A DNA stretch of 19,787 bases. Origin: Monoraphidium neglectum. Taxonomy: Eukaryota > Chlorophyta > Chlorophyceae > Sphaeropleales > Selenastraceae. Shown here piece by piece: positions 19,672 to 19,787 of this stretch. Where the stretch lies: contig NW_014012792.1 of the NCBI RefSeq assembly GCF_000611645.1, forward strand, positions 1-19,787, written 5' to 3'. Position numbers and translations under genes: made by a program. Within the stretch, counting starts at the first letter, position 1. Each line of letters opens with the position of its first letter. Below the pieces are notes generated by a model that did not search any database, was not told where the DNA came from, and was given only the letters and a program-made list of their open reading frames with translations.

Positions 19672-19787
19672 TGCCGCCCGACCCCGGCCCTCGGATGAGC
19701 CACGCTGCCGCCGGGCCGCCCGAACAGGGCAGAGCGGAGGACGCCAGCGGCGCCGCGGGCCGGCTCGCGCCGCGCGCTCTGCGGCGG
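16832..19787 (+). CDS. Poly-Q protein with DEK_C-like domain and partial RanBP2-type zinc finger, 3' end beyond right edge
   Basis: Proposed exons: 16832-17482, 17642-17745, 18086-18236, 18471-19109 and 19563 to the edge. Every donor is GT and every acceptor AG, with consistent phases. The first exon starts MEAEFEPAAAPGHVSRGRLL, contains LTWPELWDARALASNLAS, and ends in a run of 20 Gln and a basic segment SAKRRR. Exon 3 encodes LEVCGAANHSLDGACAACGA. Its C-x3-N-x6-C-x2-C-G spacing matches the second part of a RanBP2 zinc finger, but the leading W-x-C was not found. Joining exons 3 and 4 gives LLQTADLEGTTGKQVAARLQ, then a helix with AMLRAAVAENL, a good fit to the DEK C-terminal domain, which binds DNA or chromatin. 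A second run of 15 Gln and a third of 17 Gln follow. A nuclear, chromatin-associated role is inferred. The second exon and the start are the weakest parts. Confidence 0.58.
17297..17356 (+). repeat. (CAG)20 coding for poly-Gln
   Basis: Twenty uninterrupted CAG codons in frame within the first exon of the DEK_C-like gene, followed by EEQQEEQQEE. Confidence 0.95.
18762..18806 (+). repeat. CAG/CAA run coding for poly-Gln
   Basis: Fifteen Gln codons, mostly CAG with CAA interruptions near the end, in frame in the fourth exon of the DEK_C-like gene. Confidence 0.93.
19199..19376 (+). repeat. TGTGC/TGCGC pentanucleotide array in an intron
   Basis: A 5-base unit, CTGTG with CTGCG variants, repeats in register for about 180 bases, with the purest part at about 19256-19375. 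It lies within the 453-base intron 19110-19562 of the DEK_C-like gene. All three forward frames stay open across much of it only because the unit contains no stop. Confidence 0.92.
19620..19670 (+). repeat. (CAG)17 coding for poly-Gln
   Basis: Seventeen CAG codons in frame in the last visible exon of the DEK_C-like gene, after PPSYWWAGQELDAAVAAHR. Confidence 0.93.

Overview
The window looks like nuclear DNA of a green alga (Chlorophyta, probably a chlorophycean). Genes are densely interrupted by short GT-AG introns of about 50-450 bases. Exons are GC-rich with strong G/C at third codon positions. TGTAA, the usual green-algal poly(A) signal, lies 105-285 bases after four of the stop codons. 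Several proteins carry long Gln, Ser and Ala homopolymers. The main genes encode LHC-superfamily thylakoid proteins with chloroplast transit peptides. No bacterial-type operon, tRNA, rRNA, CRISPR array or transposase was seen. All gene models were spliced by eye using splice signals, reading phase and comparison between copies.

Layout. (1) 1-2779, minus strand: a gene that runs off the left edge. Its first exon encodes a von Willebrand A-like domain that most resembles the proteasome ubiquitin receptor Rpn10, but is very divergent and interrupted by Gln/Ser runs. (2) 3727-14437, plus strand: three tandem, full-length copies of a four-helix PsbS-like gene of 279, 282 and 284 codons. Each has the same exon phases and the same promoter module. 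Copies 1 and 2 are close relatives and copy 3 is divergent. (3) 14692-16421, minus strand: a gene for a small membrane-anchored protein with a Sel1-type repeat, convergent with PsbS-like copy 3. (4) 16832 to the right edge, plus strand: a gene for a poly-Q protein with a DEK_C-like domain and part of a RanBP2-type zinc finger, divergent from the Sel1 gene.

The three PsbS-like genes are the functional core. PsbS is the pH-sensing thylakoid protein that triggers energy-dependent quenching of excess light. These copies keep the four helices and the two GR-containing LHC-type motifs, but the first lumenal loop lacks the glutamate-bearing segment known from plant PsbS, so proton sensing may differ. 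All three promoters share a TGACG/CGTCA-type site, a 25-base block ending in GTCGAC, and a TTGCTTATA element at fixed spacing, which predicts co-regulation, plausibly by light or UV through bZIP factors.

The locus also carries many perfect or near-perfect short tandem duplications (28, 38, 67, 111 and 122 bases). One duplicates a 5' splice site in copy 3. Copy 3 also has an extra intron and a GC-AG intron. The sequence cannot give the species or show which copies are expressed.
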